A stretch of DNA of 40,691 bases, taken from Chloroflexota bacterium. Lineage in GTDB: Bacteria; Chloroflexota; Dehalococcoidia; SZUA-161; SpSt-899. The position numbers and the translations under genes were made by a program. Positions 7,455-16,398 of the stretch are shown here, one piece after another. The notes beneath the pieces were generated by a model that did not search any database, was not told the DNA's origin, and saw only the letters and a list, made by a program, of their open reading frames with translations. The number at the start of each line of letters is the position of its first letter. The first letter of the stretch is position 1. The stretch is taken from contig JABHWQ010000358.1 of the NCBI GenBank assembly GCA_018657655.1, positions 1 through 40,691 on the forward strand. Reading direction: 5' to 3'.

Positions 7455-9583
7455 CTGGTGGCAGTGGGCTATTGGGAAGCAATATTGCCCGGTCAGCGAT
7501 TCGTGAATTCGATGCCTACGCTACCTACAAGGATCATGAATCGCAGATTCCCGGATGTCATTTCTTACACATGGATATACTGGATCGAAAGGAGGTCTTT
7601 TCGACTATCAAATCGATCAGACCCAATCTGGTTATTCACACGGCAGGGCTAGTGAACGTCGACTATTGCGAGCAACACCCTAGTGAAGCTTGGGAAGCTA
7701 ACGTAAATGGTACTGTCAACGTCGTAGAGGCATGCCGCGAAGTTGATGCCAAGATGATCTATATATCCACCAACGCCGTATTTGATGGGGCGCGAGGAAT
7801 GTATTGCGAAGAGGACCGTCCTCACGTTCTAAGTGTATATGCTAAGACTAAACTGGAAGGTGAGATAAGAGTTCAACGTTGGTTACCTGAAAGTATAGTT
7901 GTTAGAACCGCCTTTTATGGTTGGAGCTTGCACAACAGGAACACTCTGGCTGAATGGGTTCTGAAAAATTTGAGACATGGGAAGACAATCAAGATGTTTA
8001 CCGATGCCTTTTTTTCTCCGGTACTAGCCAGTAATCTGGCTGAGGCGCTGATCGAGATGTATCGCCAAGGACTCACTGGGACATACCATGTCGATGGCAG
8101 TGAGAGGTGTAGCAAGTATGAGTTCGGGCGAGCAATTGCGCGAATCTTCAAACTGGATGAAAGCAATATCGAGGCTTCCTCGATCTCAGAATCTGGACTC
8201 GTAGCCCCCAGACCGAGGGACATTTCTCTGGATATTAGCAAAGTGTCGAAGGCCATAAGCACCAGTCTGCTTGGAGTGGAGGATGGCATAGCGTGGTTCA
8301 AGTCACTGGAAAATAGTCTTGGGGAAAGAGCAAAGGGAAAACCGATTCAGTCGCCCATGCAGGCGAAGGGTTTCATACAGTATGGGAGGCAGTGGATTGA
8401 TGACGAAGACATCCGCGCAGTGGTTGAAGTGCTCAGAAGCGAGGTAATCACGCAAGGGCCAAAGGTAGAGGAATTCGAGAAAGCGATAGCAGACTATTGC
8501 GAGACGAAATACGCGGTAGCTGTCAACTCCGGAACCTCCGCCCTCCATATTGCATGTCTGGCTTCTGGCATAAAAGAAGGCGATGAGGCGATCACCACAC
8601 CGATAACTTTTGTAGCGTCAGCCAACTGTGCCGCGTACTGTGGGGCAAAGCCCGTTTTTGCGGACATAAATAAACAAACGTACAATATTTCACCAAATGA
8701 GATGGGAAAAAAGATTACGCCGCAGACGCGGATAGTTATTCCTGTGCACTTTGCCGGTCAAAGTTGTGATATGGAAATCATCCATGATATTGTTAGGAAA
8801 GCAGAAGAGGAATATGGCCATAAGATTTTCATCCTGGAAGATGCCTGTCATGCTCTGGGCTCGTTGTACAAAGGGGAAAGGGTCGGCGGATGTCGATTCT
8901 CTGATATGGTCGTGATGAGCTTTCATCCGGTCAAACATGTTACCTCCGGTGAGGGGGGAATCGTGTTGACTAATGATGAGAGCTTGTATAAAAAGCTAAA
9001 GCTCTTTCGATCTCATGGCATCACAAGTGATCCAGATGAATTCGTGAACACTGCACTTGCCTTCGGATCTTCGGGGGATGAGTCCAATCCGATAGTAAAT
9101 CCATGGTACTACGAACAGTTGTTCCTTGGTCACAACTATCGGATTACGGATATCCAGTGCGCGCTGGGCCTCTCCCAGTTGAGAAAGCTAGACAGCTTTC
9201 AAAGACGAAGAAAGGAAATCGTCCACAGATACAACCAAGCCTTTCAAAATATCAAACATCTACAAGTACCTGTGGAATCGGTTAACTGCGAAAGTAATCT
9301 TCATCTGTACGTACTCCGCATTGATTTCACGAGTCTCGGTATTGATCGCGCTCGATTCATGCTCGATCTCAAAGACAAAGGCATACAGACACAGGTACAC
9401 TATATCCCCGTACACCTGCAACCGTTCTATAAAAATAGTTATGGAACTAACTGGGGCGATTGCCCCAACGCCGAACATTATTATGAGGAATGCCTTTCAA
9501 TTCCATTGTACCCAGCCATGACCGACCTCGATATTCATAGGGTAATCACAGAAATACAAACCGCTGTGGAAGGATCAACATGA
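7430..9583 (+). CDS. pseC: Fusion: RmlD-like sugar reductase + PseC-like aminotransferase
   Basis: A two-domain cytoplasmic protein. Residues 1-295 form an extended SDR of the dTDP-4-dehydrorhamnose reductase type (GGSGLLG near the N-terminus, STNAVFDG, catalytic YAKTK at 137-141). Residues 311-717 form a complete DegT/DnrJ/EryC1/StrS aminotransferase that closely recalls PseC: YGRQWIDDEDIRAVVEVL at the front, VNSGTSALH, EDACHALGS, and the PLP lysine at about 502 in SFHPVKHVTSGEGG. The PseC half would transaminate the UDP-4-keto sugar using glutamate. The reductase half could act on the same intermediate or on another deoxysugar. A linker of about 15 residues (GKPIQSPMQAKG) joins the two. The frame is continuous, so the fusion is read directly. 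Overlaps its neighbours on both sides. Confidence 0.88.
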   Translation: MDKNRLLITGGSGLLGSNIARSAIREFDAYATYKDHESQIPGCHFLHMDILDRKEVFSTIKSIRPNLVIHTAGLVNVDYCEQHPSEAWEANVNGTVNVVEACREVDAKMIYISTNAVFDGARGMYCEEDRPHVLSVYAKTKLEGEIRVQRWLPESIVVRTAFYGWSLHNRNTLAEWVLKNLRHGKTIKMFTDAFFSPVLASNLAEALIEMYRQGLTGTYHVDGSERCSKYEFGRAIARIFKLDESNIEASSISESGLVAPRPRDISLDISKVSKAISTSLLGVEDGIAWFKSLENSLGERAKGKPIQSPMQAKGFIQYGRQWIDDEDIRAVVEVLRSEVITQGPKVEEFEKAIADYCETKYAVAVNSGTSALHIACLASGIKEGDEAITTPITFVASANCAAYCGAKPVFADINKQTYNISPNEMGKKITPQTRIVIPVHFAGQSCDMEIIHDIVRKAEEEYGHKIFILEDACHALGSLYKGERVGGCRFSDMVVMSFHPVKHVTSGEGGIVLTNDESLYKKLKLFRSHGITSDPDEFVNTALAFGSSGDESNPIVNPWYYEQLFLGHNYRITDIQCALGLSQLRKLDSFQRRRKEIVHRYNQAFQNIKHLQVPVESVNCESNLHLYVLRIDFTSLGIDRARFMLDLKDKGIQTQVHYIPVHLQPFYKNSYGTNWGDCPNAEHYYEECLSIPLYPAMTDLDIHRVITEIQTAVEGST

Positions 9584-10896
9584 ACTTAACAAAAAGCCTA
9601 GCGATGCAGGAACGGGCAAAGCGGCGAATTCCCGGTATGACTCAATTGCTATCGAAACGTCCGGATATGTTTTCTTCCGGGGTATGGCCCGGCTACTACA
9701 GCAAAGCGAAAGGTGTGGAGGTGTGGGACCTCGACGGTAACCGTTACATAGACATGAGTATCGGCGGGATCGGAGCCAATATTCTTGGGTATGCAGACCC
9801 TGACGTAGACGAAGCGGTGCACGCAGTTATAAAAAATGGAACAAGCAGTTCTTTGAATTGCCCCGAGGAAGTTGAACTGGCTGACATGCTCTGTGAGATT
9901 CATCCATGGGCTGAAATGGTTCGTTTTGCTCGCTCAGGCGGGGAATCCATGGCGATGGCAGTAAGAATTGCGCGTGCCTATACAGGAAAAGACAAGATCG
10001 CATTTTGCGGATATCATGGTTGGCATGACTGGTACCTATCAGCAAACCTGGGGACCGAGAACGCTTTAGGAGAGCATCTCCTGCCCGGTCTAAGCCCGGT
10101 TGGGGTTCCAAAAGGTCTTACCGGTACAGCTCTTCCGTTCAGATATAATCACATAGATGAGCTTGAAGCTATTGTGAGAGGCAACAAGGATGATTTAGCA
10201 GCTATTGTAATGGAACCGATTCGCAGCGAAAAACCGCAGGCAGCATTTCTTGAAGGAGCTCGTGCCTTAGCCGATGCAAGCAAAGCTGTTCTGATTATCG
10301 ACGAGATATCCGCTGGATTCAGGATGAACTCAGGCGGCGCTCATCTATTATTTAACCTGACTCCAGATATGGCCGTCTTCTCAAAAGCTTTGGGGAACGG
10401 ATACCCGATTGCAGCGATAATTGGCAGAAGTCATATAATGGAGTCGGCACAGAGTTCTTTCATTAGCAGCACAATGTGGACCGAACGTGTTGGGCCAACT
10501 GCGGCGCTGGCGACTATTAAGAAACACCAATCATTTGATGTTGGGAGTCATTTGATATCTATCGGGCAACTGGCACAGGAAGGCTGGCGACGGCTGGCGA
10601 CCAGGAATGATTTAAATATCCATATAGCGGGAATAGCTCCCGCAAGCCATTTCAATTTTGATTATGAAAATGCCATGTCTATGAAGGCTCTCTTCATTCA
10701 ATTTATGCTTGAAAGAGGGTTCCTGGCTTCAAATCTGTTTTATGTCATGTTCGCGCATCAAACCCAGCATGTCGACTCGTATTTACAGGCTGTTGATGAG
10801 GTTTTTTCACTTATAGCAGAGGCAAACAAGGACGGGACTGTGGAGAAGAGGTTGAAAGGTGAGCCGTCCATTTCCGGTTTCAAGAGGTTAGCCTAG
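9580..10896 (+). CDS. Class III aminotransferase (glutamate-1-semialdehyde aminomutase-like)
   Basis: A 438-residue PLP enzyme of fold type I. VWDLDGNRYIDM at about residues 48-59 and the glycine turn FARSGGESMAMAVRIAR are those of the GSA-aminomutase/ornithine-aminotransferase family. FCGYHGWHDW stacks on PLP, IIDEISAGFR holds the PLP aspartate, and lysine 269 in FSKALGNGYP forms the Schiff base. It is embedded in the nonulosonic acid genes, so it probably moves an amino group on a sugar or 3-carbon precursor rather than making heme. Haem-type GSA enzymes carry a different N-terminal gating loop. Starts with an ATGA overlap and a GGAAGGA ribosome site. Substrate inferred from context only. 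Confidence 0.82.
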   Translation: MNLTKSLAMQERAKRRIPGMTQLLSKRPDMFSSGVWPGYYSKAKGVEVWDLDGNRYIDMSIGGIGANILGYADPDVDEAVHAVIKNGTSSSLNCPEEVELADMLCEIHPWAEMVRFARSGGESMAMAVRIARAYTGKDKIAFCGYHGWHDWYLSANLGTENALGEHLLPGLSPVGVPKGLTGTALPFRYNHIDELEAIVRGNKDDLAAIVMEPIRSEKPQAAFLEGARALADASKAVLIIDEISAGFRMNSGGAHLLFNLTPDMAVFSKALGNGYPIAAIIGRSHIMESAQSSFISSTMWTERVGPTAALATIKKHQSFDVGSHLISIGQLAQEGWRRLATRNDLNIHIAGIAPASHFNFDYENAMSMKALFIQFMLERGFLASNLFYVMFAHQTQHVDSYLQAVDEVFSLIAEANKDGTVEKRLKGEPSISGFKRLA

Positions 10897-10899
10897 TTT

Positions 10900-10905
10900 G
10901 AGGGG
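10900..10905 (+). promoter_or_regulatory. Ribosome binding site fixing a TTG start
   Basis: GAGGGG ends 6 nt before the TTG at 10912. No ATG or GTG in this frame is placed as well, and the N-terminus encoded from the TTG fits the protein family. This supports the TTG start. Confidence 0.6.
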
Positions 10906-10911
10906 ACAGCC

Positions 10912-11805
10912 TTGCACGATATTCCGCTCGTTTTGGGAACTGTACAACTTGGAGTTTCGTACGGGGTAGCCAATAAAACTGGTTGTCCTGATCAATCAAG
11001 TGCGATTTCCATTGTACGTGAGGCGTGGGAAAATGGAATTCGCGAATTCGATACAGCACAAGGGTATGGGAAAAGTGAACGTGTCTTAGGCCAAGCTCTG
11101 GAGGTATTGGGATTTGCTCACGAGGCCAGAATTGTCACCAAATTTGACCCTAATCTGGATCACTTGGATGATAGAATCATGGCTAGCGCTTTGGACAAGT
11201 CCTTGGGCAATCTTGGCCAATCGAGTCTATATGCTATGATGCTGCACCGAGAGGATTTACTTTCTATATGGGATTGCGGATTGTCCGACGTGTTGGGAGG
11301 CTTTGTAGCTAGAGGAAAGATTGAGAAAGTGGGATTTTCAGTTTACTCACCAGATAAAGCGCTTGAAGCGTTAAACACTGATGGCGTAGATATTGTACAG
11401 CTTCCAACGAACGTTCTGGATCGACGATTTGAAACCGCTGGCGTTTTTCAACTGGCAATGGAAAAGCAGAAGATAGTGTATATCCGAAGCGTGTTTCTTC
11501 AGGGTTTAATCTTGATGGAGGAGGAAGAGATTCCGGAAAGAATGGCTTTCGCGAAGCCTTTCATTCGCAGATTTGAGTCCCTGTCAAAGGAGTTGGGATT
11601 TACTCGTCGCGAATTGGCATTGGGATACATAAAGCATGGATTTCCTGGCACAAAGTTGGTATTTGGCGCTGAGCTCTCCGGACAGGTGCGAGCCAACTGC
11701 TCAAGCTGGGAAAAGGAAATCCCTGCCTCATTAGTTCCTCTCATAAGGGAAAACTTCACAGATGTCGATCATCGAGTCCTGAATCCAAGTCTGTGGTCGA
11801 AATAA
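10912..11805 (+). CDS. Aldo/keto reductase
   Basis: A 297-residue TIM-barrel NAD(P)H-dependent oxidoreductase. The catalytic tetrad is visible: Asp and Tyr in FDTAQGYGKSE (about residues 44-54), Lys in VTKFD and His in MMLHRED. LGTVQLGVSYG at the N-terminus is typical of the aldo/keto reductases found in nonulosonic acid and spore-coat polysaccharide clusters. It sits between a class III aminotransferase and the PseF-like cytidylyltransferase, in the same order in which these genes often occur in such clusters. The role in the pathway (reducing a keto sugar or a side-chain precursor) is not established. It uses a TTG start supported by a GAGGGG site. Confidence 0.82.
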   Translation: MHDIPLVLGTVQLGVSYGVANKTGCPDQSSAISIVREAWENGIREFDTAQGYGKSERVLGQALEVLGFAHEARIVTKFDPNLDHLDDRIMASALDKSLGNLGQSSLYAMMLHREDLLSIWDCGLSDVLGGFVARGKIEKVGFSVYSPDKALEALNTDGVDIVQLPTNVLDRRFETAGVFQLAMEKQKIVYIRSVFLQGLILMEEEEIPERMAFAKPFIRRFESLSKELGFTRRELALGYIKHGFPGTKLVFGAELSGQVRANCSSWEKEIPASLVPLIRENFTDVDHRVLNPSLWSK

Positions 11806-11806
11806 T

Positions 11807-12574
11807 ATGATTGCCGCCATCATTCAAGCCCGCATGACGTCGAATCGGCTGCCTGGCAAGGTAATGAAGCAAGTAATGGGGAAACCTCTGCTGGGCTATT
11901 TGGTCGAACGGCTTCGGGCTTGCAGCCATCTCGATAACGTTATCATCGCCACAACAGTGAACGCTGAAGACGATGTAATCGCAAATTATGCCAACCAGGA
12001 AAAGATGCTTGTTTGCAGGGGATCCGAACACGATGTGCTATCAAGATATTATGAAAGTGCGAAGGAATTCGGTGTTGATCATATAGCAAGAATCACCTCC
12101 GATTGCCCTCTAAGTGATCCTGCGATTGTTGATAGAACCATCAAAACGTATCTGGAAGGCAAATACGACTATGTTCATTTAGCGCCTTCTTTTGCAGAAG
12201 GGCTCGATACGGAGATTTTCTCGCTGGCGGCTCTGGAGATTGCACATGGGAAGGCACGCCTGCGTTCTGAGAGGGAGCACGTTACACTCTATTTTTACAA
12301 CAATCCCGGGGCATTCAGAAAACTGGTGATAGAGAACGAAACTGACGATGGACACTATAGAATAACGGTAGACGAACCAGAGGACTTTGAAGTTGTTAAG
12401 GCTGTGATTGAAGCGCTATATGAAAAAGATTCCATTCCCTTTAGTTTTGGAACCATAAAATCCTTCCTGGATGATCATCCGGAAATACTCCGGAAGAATT
12501 CACACATAATCAGAAATGAAGGACTGCAGATATCTTTGATCAATGATGGGTTTATAGAAGACGATGAACGTTAG
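11807..12574 (+). CDS. pseF: SpsF/PseF-like acylneuraminate cytidylyltransferase
   Basis: A 255-residue nucleotidyltransferase that would couple CTP to the nonulosonic acid, giving the CMP-sugar used by glycosyltransferases. The N-terminal AIIQARMTSNRLPGKV (residues 4-19) is the CTP/phosphate-binding loop, RITSDCPLSDP carries the metal aspartate, and RITVDEPEDFE closes the fold. This is the spore-coat SpsF branch of the family, which is shared by many pseudaminic clusters. Starts directly after the reductase stop and precedes pseG and pseI. A 147-bp gap follows it with no recognisable gene. Confidence 0.82.
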   Translation: MIAAIIQARMTSNRLPGKVMKQVMGKPLLGYLVERLRACSHLDNVIIATTVNAEDDVIANYANQEKMLVCRGSEHDVLSRYYESAKEFGVDHIARITSDCPLSDPAIVDRTIKTYLEGKYDYVHLAPSFAEGLDTEIFSLAALEIAHGKARLRSEREHVTLYFYNNPGAFRKLVIENETDDGHYRITVDEPEDFEVVKAVIEALYEKDSIPFSFGTIKSFLDDHPEILRKNSHIIRNEGLQISLINDGFIEDDER

Positions 12575-12721
12575 TAAGGATTCTGTGTAGTTGCTATATC
12601 GGAAACTGCCAACACAAATCAATTATATCATTAGAAACACTATTGAAAGACATAATTCTCGGATAGTACATGATTTACAATTGGCTGTTCCACAGATAAA
12701 TGTTTTTCCGGTGAATGTAAA

Positions 12722-13834
12722 ATGTGTTTAGACCAAGAAGCGCCAAGTTTCAAATCCGTTATCCGCACATCCAGCACAATTTTGGTCAGAGTGGATGGTG
12801 CTCACCATTTGGGAATGGGACATGTGATCAGGTGTATTGCGCTCTGTTCTGCAATGAGACAGTGCGGAATTGGCGTCACATTTGTTATTCGAGACTATGA
12901 TGACAGAATCAGCAATCTGATTCGCACCCATGCATTTGATGTTGAGTTAGTAGACAGTCAAATCAGTCTCAAGGATGATGCAAGCCGCACGGCTGCTATT
13001 GCAGAAAAGCTCGGCGTGGATTGCATTCTGACCGACTTGAGTCACAGTGACAATCACTCACGGCTATCTGAGTATTATTCATTCTATGACATACTTCTTG
13101 AGTCCAATAGACATGTAGTTGTTGTTGATGATATTGAGAAAATTGACTTGCCGTTTGATGTCCAGATAATCCCATATTATGAGACAGAGCATCTGGATTA
13201 CATTCGGTTTGACAAGACGAAATATCTCTTGGGATGCTCCTATTTCATCGTTTCAGAGAAATTGGCTCGAGCAGCCAATTCGACCCGGGTCATAAGGCCA
13301 ATTGGAACGAGAGTTCTTGTTTCAATTGGAGGAAGTGATCCTACCAAGATGACGCCATTGGTAGCTAATGCAATTGCCAGATTGAGCCGTCCTGAAATGG
13401 AAGTGAAATTTATCTGTTGGGAAGGATTTTCCAGCGATGCCGCTCATCAAATTGAAGCTGCCATGCAGAATTACGATGGCGTATATGAATTGTGTTCAAG
13501 CCAAGATATCTCAGAATTCATGTTATGGTGCGATATTCTAGTATCTGCCGGAGGTTTAACGAAATATGAGGCTGCACTTACTGGAACACCGGATATCATC
13601 ATTTCGGGATCGGACCTTGAGATGAAGCGTGCAGATAGATTCGCCCAATCTGGTTGTGCATTCCATATCGGACACCAGGCAAATGTACATGCTGATGAAC
13701 TTTCAGAAATAATAGAACTGTTATCGGCAAACCACGATACACGGTTATCAATGTCTAACAGGGGGAAAGCTATGATTGATGGCAAAGGCACCGAAAGAAT
13801 CATAAACCAATTACCCGTGAGTTTGCCACAATGA
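12722..13834 (+). CDS. pseG: PseG-like UDP-sugar hydrolase (UDP-2,4-diacetamido-trideoxy-hexose hydrolase)
   Basis: A GT-B fold hydrolase that removes UDP from the diacetamido sugar before condensation with PEP. RVDGAHHLGMGHVIRC at about residues 22-37 is the family signature, and the catalytic histidine is at about residue 34 in GMGHxxR. The C-terminal domain has VSIGGSDPTK and ILVSAGGLTKYEA, which bind UDP. At 370 residues it is slightly longer than usual because of about 20 extra residues before the signature. A GGTGA-like ribosome site supports the ATG. The stop overlaps pseI by 4 bp, as expected for consecutive steps. PseG rather than NeuC indicates a pseudaminic-type rather than legionaminic-type route. 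Confidence 0.87.
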   Translation: MCLDQEAPSFKSVIRTSSTILVRVDGAHHLGMGHVIRCIALCSAMRQCGIGVTFVIRDYDDRISNLIRTHAFDVELVDSQISLKDDASRTAAIAEKLGVDCILTDLSHSDNHSRLSEYYSFYDILLESNRHVVVVDDIEKIDLPFDVQIIPYYETEHLDYIRFDKTKYLLGCSYFIVSEKLARAANSTRVIRPIGTRVLVSIGGSDPTKMTPLVANAIARLSRPEMEVKFICWEGFSSDAAHQIEAAMQNYDGVYELCSSQDISEFMLWCDILVSAGGLTKYEAALTGTPDIIISGSDLEMKRADRFAQSGCAFHIGHQANVHADELSEIIELLSANHDTRLSMSNRGKAMIDGKGTERIINQLPVSLPQ

Positions 13835-14856
13835 AAGTCAACATCAAATTGGGAGATCGAATGGTCGGTGATGGAGAACCGACTCTCGTTATTGCCGAAA
13901 TCGGTTCAAATCACAATCAGAAGCTCTCACAAGCAAAGCAACTTATAGATGCCGCCGCCAAAGCCGGAGTTGATGCAGTCAAGTTCCAATTGTTCAAAGC
14001 TGAAGTATTGTACCCCAATAGGGATACCTACTATGACATAATGAAAGCCAATGAACTACCTCGGGAATGGGTAACAGAACTCGCAACTTACGCTAAACAA
14101 CACAATCTGCTATTTATGGCCAGCCCATTTGACTATGAAGCCATTGATATTCTCGATGAATTGGAAACTCCGGCATTGAAACTGGCCTCATCTGAAGCTG
14201 TGAACTGGCCCTTGGTACAATATGCTGCATCGAAAAAGCGCCCATTGATTGTCTCTACGGGCATGTGTGATTTGGCCGATGTATCTCAATTGGTTGAACT
14301 GGTTCGGAATACAGCGAATAACGAAGATGTCATTTTGCTTCAATGCACCGCACTGTATCCTCCAGAGCCGCGGCAAGTGAACTTGCGGGCTATGGAGACG
14401 ATGAGAAATGCTTTTCATTTGCTAATAGGCTTTTCTGACCATACACCTGGTATAACAATATCAGTGGCAGCTGTGGCAAGGGGAGCATGTATTATAGAAA
14501 AACACCTTACGTTGAATCGTGGAATGGAAGGGCCTGATCACGCATATGCACTTGAACCTGACGAGATGGGTACGTTGGTTAAGTCAATACGTACAGTAGA
14601 AGCAAGCCTCGGCTCACCAGTGAAAGATATGTTAACATCGGAAAGGTCCGTAGCAAGGAGAGAAAGCGTAACCGCAACGATTGACATTCCAAAATCCACA
14701 AAAATTACCCGAGACATGCTTGTCTGCAGTCGACCAGCTATCGGGATCAAACCTAAGTTTGTTGAAGCGGTAATCGGAAGTTCAAGCAACCAAGATATCA
14801 ACGCGGGCCAAGCCCTCACGTGGGATATGCTGAATGTGCGCTCGCGAGGAGATTGA
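13831..14856 (+). CDS. pseI: PseI/NeuB-type nonulosonic acid synthase
   Basis: A 341-residue NeuB-family enzyme condensing PEP with the 6-carbon amino sugar to give the 9-carbon nonulosonic acid. The TIM barrel begins with VIAEIGSNHNQ. VKFQLFKAE binds phosphate/PEP, FMASPFD and LKLASSEAVNWPL follow, and IGFSDHTPG and IIEKHLTLNR hold metal and substrate ligands. The C-terminal 55 residues are the antifreeze-like SAF domain (SVTATIDIPKSTKITRDML). Length is normal. Together with PseC and PseG it defines the pathway as pseudaminic acid or a close relative. Confidence 0.9.
   Translation: MKVNIKLGDRMVGDGEPTLVIAEIGSNHNQKLSQAKQLIDAAAKAGVDAVKFQLFKAEVLYPNRDTYYDIMKANELPREWVTELATYAKQHNLLFMASPFDYEAIDILDELETPALKLASSEAVNWPLVQYAASKKRPLIVSTGMCDLADVSQLVELVRNTANNEDVILLQCTALYPPEPRQVNLRAMETMRNAFHLLIGFSDHTPGITISVAAVARGACIIEKHLTLNRGMEGPDHAYALEPDEMGTLVKSIRTVEASLGSPVKDMLTSERSVARRESVTATIDIPKSTKITRDMLVCSRPAIGIKPKFVEAVIGSSSNQDINAGQALTWDMLNVRSRGD
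14846..14851 (+). promoter_or_regulatory. Ribosome binding site choosing the start of the TylF-like gene
   Basis: GAGGAG lies 6 nt before the ATG at 14858. An upstream in-frame ATG at 14834 would overlap pseI and has no such site, so the shorter reading is preferred. Confidence 0.6.
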
Positions 14857-14857
14857 G

Positions 14858-15625
14858 ATGACTGAAAAGAATAGATTTGACTATCAAGGTGAGACGAAGG
14901 CTTCTGATGCCCAAATTGCCCATCGAGAGATCTTATACAAGCTCTTTCGTGAACGACCAATGCCTGACGACCAGTTACTCATCGTCCAAGGTCTCTATAT
15001 GCGAAGTTCAGCGCTAGCCAAGATACTGTTCCTCAACGAAATGTATGAACTGATTCTGGGTATCCCAGGCATCATCGTTGAGTTCGGTTGTTGGTGGGGG
15101 CAGAACGTGATTGTACTTGAGAACCTGCGCGCAATTTATGAACCTTTCAATCAAAGCCGCCGCATTGTTGGATTCGATACCTTCAGTGGTTATACATCCA
15201 TATCTGAGAAAGACCATCCGAGCAATACGATTAAATTTGGCGGTTACAATGTCACTGAATGCTATCGATCCTATTTAGAAGAGTTGATAGATTATCACGA
15301 GCAGAACAACGTTCTGGCAAACGTAAAAAAACACCGGGTGATAGAAGGGGATGTTGTGGAGACGGTGCCAAAGTTCTTTACGCAAAATTCGGAGACAGTT
15401 GTGGCATTGGCCTATTTTGATATGGCACTATACGAGCCCACAAAAGTATGCATGGAAACCATAAAGCCTCATTTGATACCCGGGAGTGTTATTATGCTGG
15501 ACGAGTTCAATTGTCCGGAATATCCAGGCGAAACCATTGCTTTCAGGGAAATCTTTGGACATATGTCATACGATATTCGGTGCTCCAGATTCATGAATGA
15601 CCGGACTTTTATAATAATCAGATAA
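14858..15625 (+). CDS. TylF/macrocin-O-methyltransferase-like protein
   Basis: A 255-residue class I SAM-dependent methyltransferase of the TylF family. IIVEFGCWWGQN is the SAM motif I, IVGFDTFSGY is the acidic loop after strand 2, VIEGDVVETVPKFF follows, and ALAYFDMALYEPTK and GSVIMLDEFNCPEYPGE contain the carboxylates that bind the metal and catalytic site in this family. It would O-methylate a sugar hydroxyl in the cytoplasm. It begins 1 bp after the pseI stop, so it is probably a modification step of the same acidic sugar or its glycan. Confidence 0.78.
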   Translation: MTEKNRFDYQGETKASDAQIAHREILYKLFRERPMPDDQLLIVQGLYMRSSALAKILFLNEMYELILGIPGIIVEFGCWWGQNVIVLENLRAIYEPFNQSRRIVGFDTFSGYTSISEKDHPSNTIKFGGYNVTECYRSYLEELIDYHEQNNVLANVKKHRVIEGDVVETVPKFFTQNSETVVALAYFDMALYEPTKVCMETIKPHLIPGSVIMLDEFNCPEYPGETIAFREIFGHMSYDIRCSRFMNDRTFIIIR

Positions 15626-15643
15626 TGAACAGATAATTCGATC

Positions 15644-16327
15644 ATGAAAGAAATAATCATTTTCGGCACCGGAGAAATCGGGCAATTGGCATACTACTAT
15701 TTCACACACGACAGCCCTTATCAAGTCGCTGCATTTACCGCGGACAGTGAATTCATACAGGAACAGACATTGATGGGTCTTCCTGTGACACCCTTTGAGA
15801 ATATAATTGACACCTATCCACCGGAATATTTCGATATGTTTGTCGCTTTAAGCTACCGCAAAATGAATAGTATCCGAGCTGAAAAGTATAACGCAGCGAA
15901 AACCAAAGGTTACAAACTGGTTAGTTATGTGTGCTCCAAATCTGTACTCTGGGATGATCTGGCCATAGGTGATAATTGCCTCATTCTGGAAAACCAGACA
16001 ATTCAACCTACAGTTAGAATAGGATCTAACGTAATGATCTGGAGCGGAAATCATCTGGGTCATGGGAGTACTATCAACGATCACACTTACATCAGCAGCC
16101 ATGTATGTATCTCCGGGCACGTGGAGATTGGTACCAATTGCTTTGTTGGAGTGAACGCCGCCATTAAAGATTTCGTTAGAATCGGGAATGGCGTGTTTGT
16201 ATCCATGGGCGCTTTGGTTACCAAGGACATCGAAGACGGTGCCGTTGTTTTGGGATCGAGGGGAACAATACTTCCCTCTGACTCAGAGACAGCCACTAGC
16301 ATGAAAAGAATGTATTTCGGAATGTGA
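15644..16327 (+). CDS. NeuD/PglD-like sugar acyltransferase
   Basis: A 227-residue protein with an N-terminal Rossmann-like domain (IIIFGTGEIGQLAYYYF) and a C-terminal left-handed beta helix of hexapeptide repeats (IGDNCLILENQTI, IGSNVMIWSGN, IGTNCFVGVNAAI). The histidine in SGNHLGHGS is at the position of the catalytic base in PglD/NeuD. It would transfer an acetyl or other acyl group from a CoA donor to an amino or hydroxyl group of the sugar. It is a possible substitute for the missing PseH acetyltransferase, although PseH is normally a GNAT. Confidence 0.78.
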   Translation: MKEIIIFGTGEIGQLAYYYFTHDSPYQVAAFTADSEFIQEQTLMGLPVTPFENIIDTYPPEYFDMFVALSYRKMNSIRAEKYNAAKTKGYKLVSYVCSKSVLWDDLAIGDNCLILENQTIQPTVRIGSNVMIWSGNHLGHGSTINDHTYISSHVCISGHVEIGTNCFVGVNAAIKDFVRIGNGVFVSMGALVTKDIEDGAVVLGSRGTILPSDSETATSMKRMYFGM

Positions 16328-16361
16328 TGCAACGCGAAAATATCCACTTCAAAACTGATAG

Positions 16362-16398
16362 AATCCTAATCAGGATTGTGTTAGGAGCCTGATTAATG
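16362..16398 (+). promoter_or_regulatory. Possible alternative RNA hairpins at the ribosome site of the propeller gene
   Basis: AATCCT (16362-16367) can pair with AGGATT (16372-16377). Alternatively, TAATCAGG (16367-16374) can pair with CCTGATTA (16388-16395), leaving the AGGAG ribosome site in the loop and ending right against the ATG at 16396. The two hairpins exclude each other. Short stems, so this is weak. Confidence 0.25.

Noticed and set aside
13831..14856. Assignment as Kdo-8-phosphate synthase or sialic acid synthase NeuB
   Set aside because: The C-terminal SAF domain excludes KdsA. PseG and PseC neighbours, with no NeuC-type epimerase, favour the pseudaminic branch.
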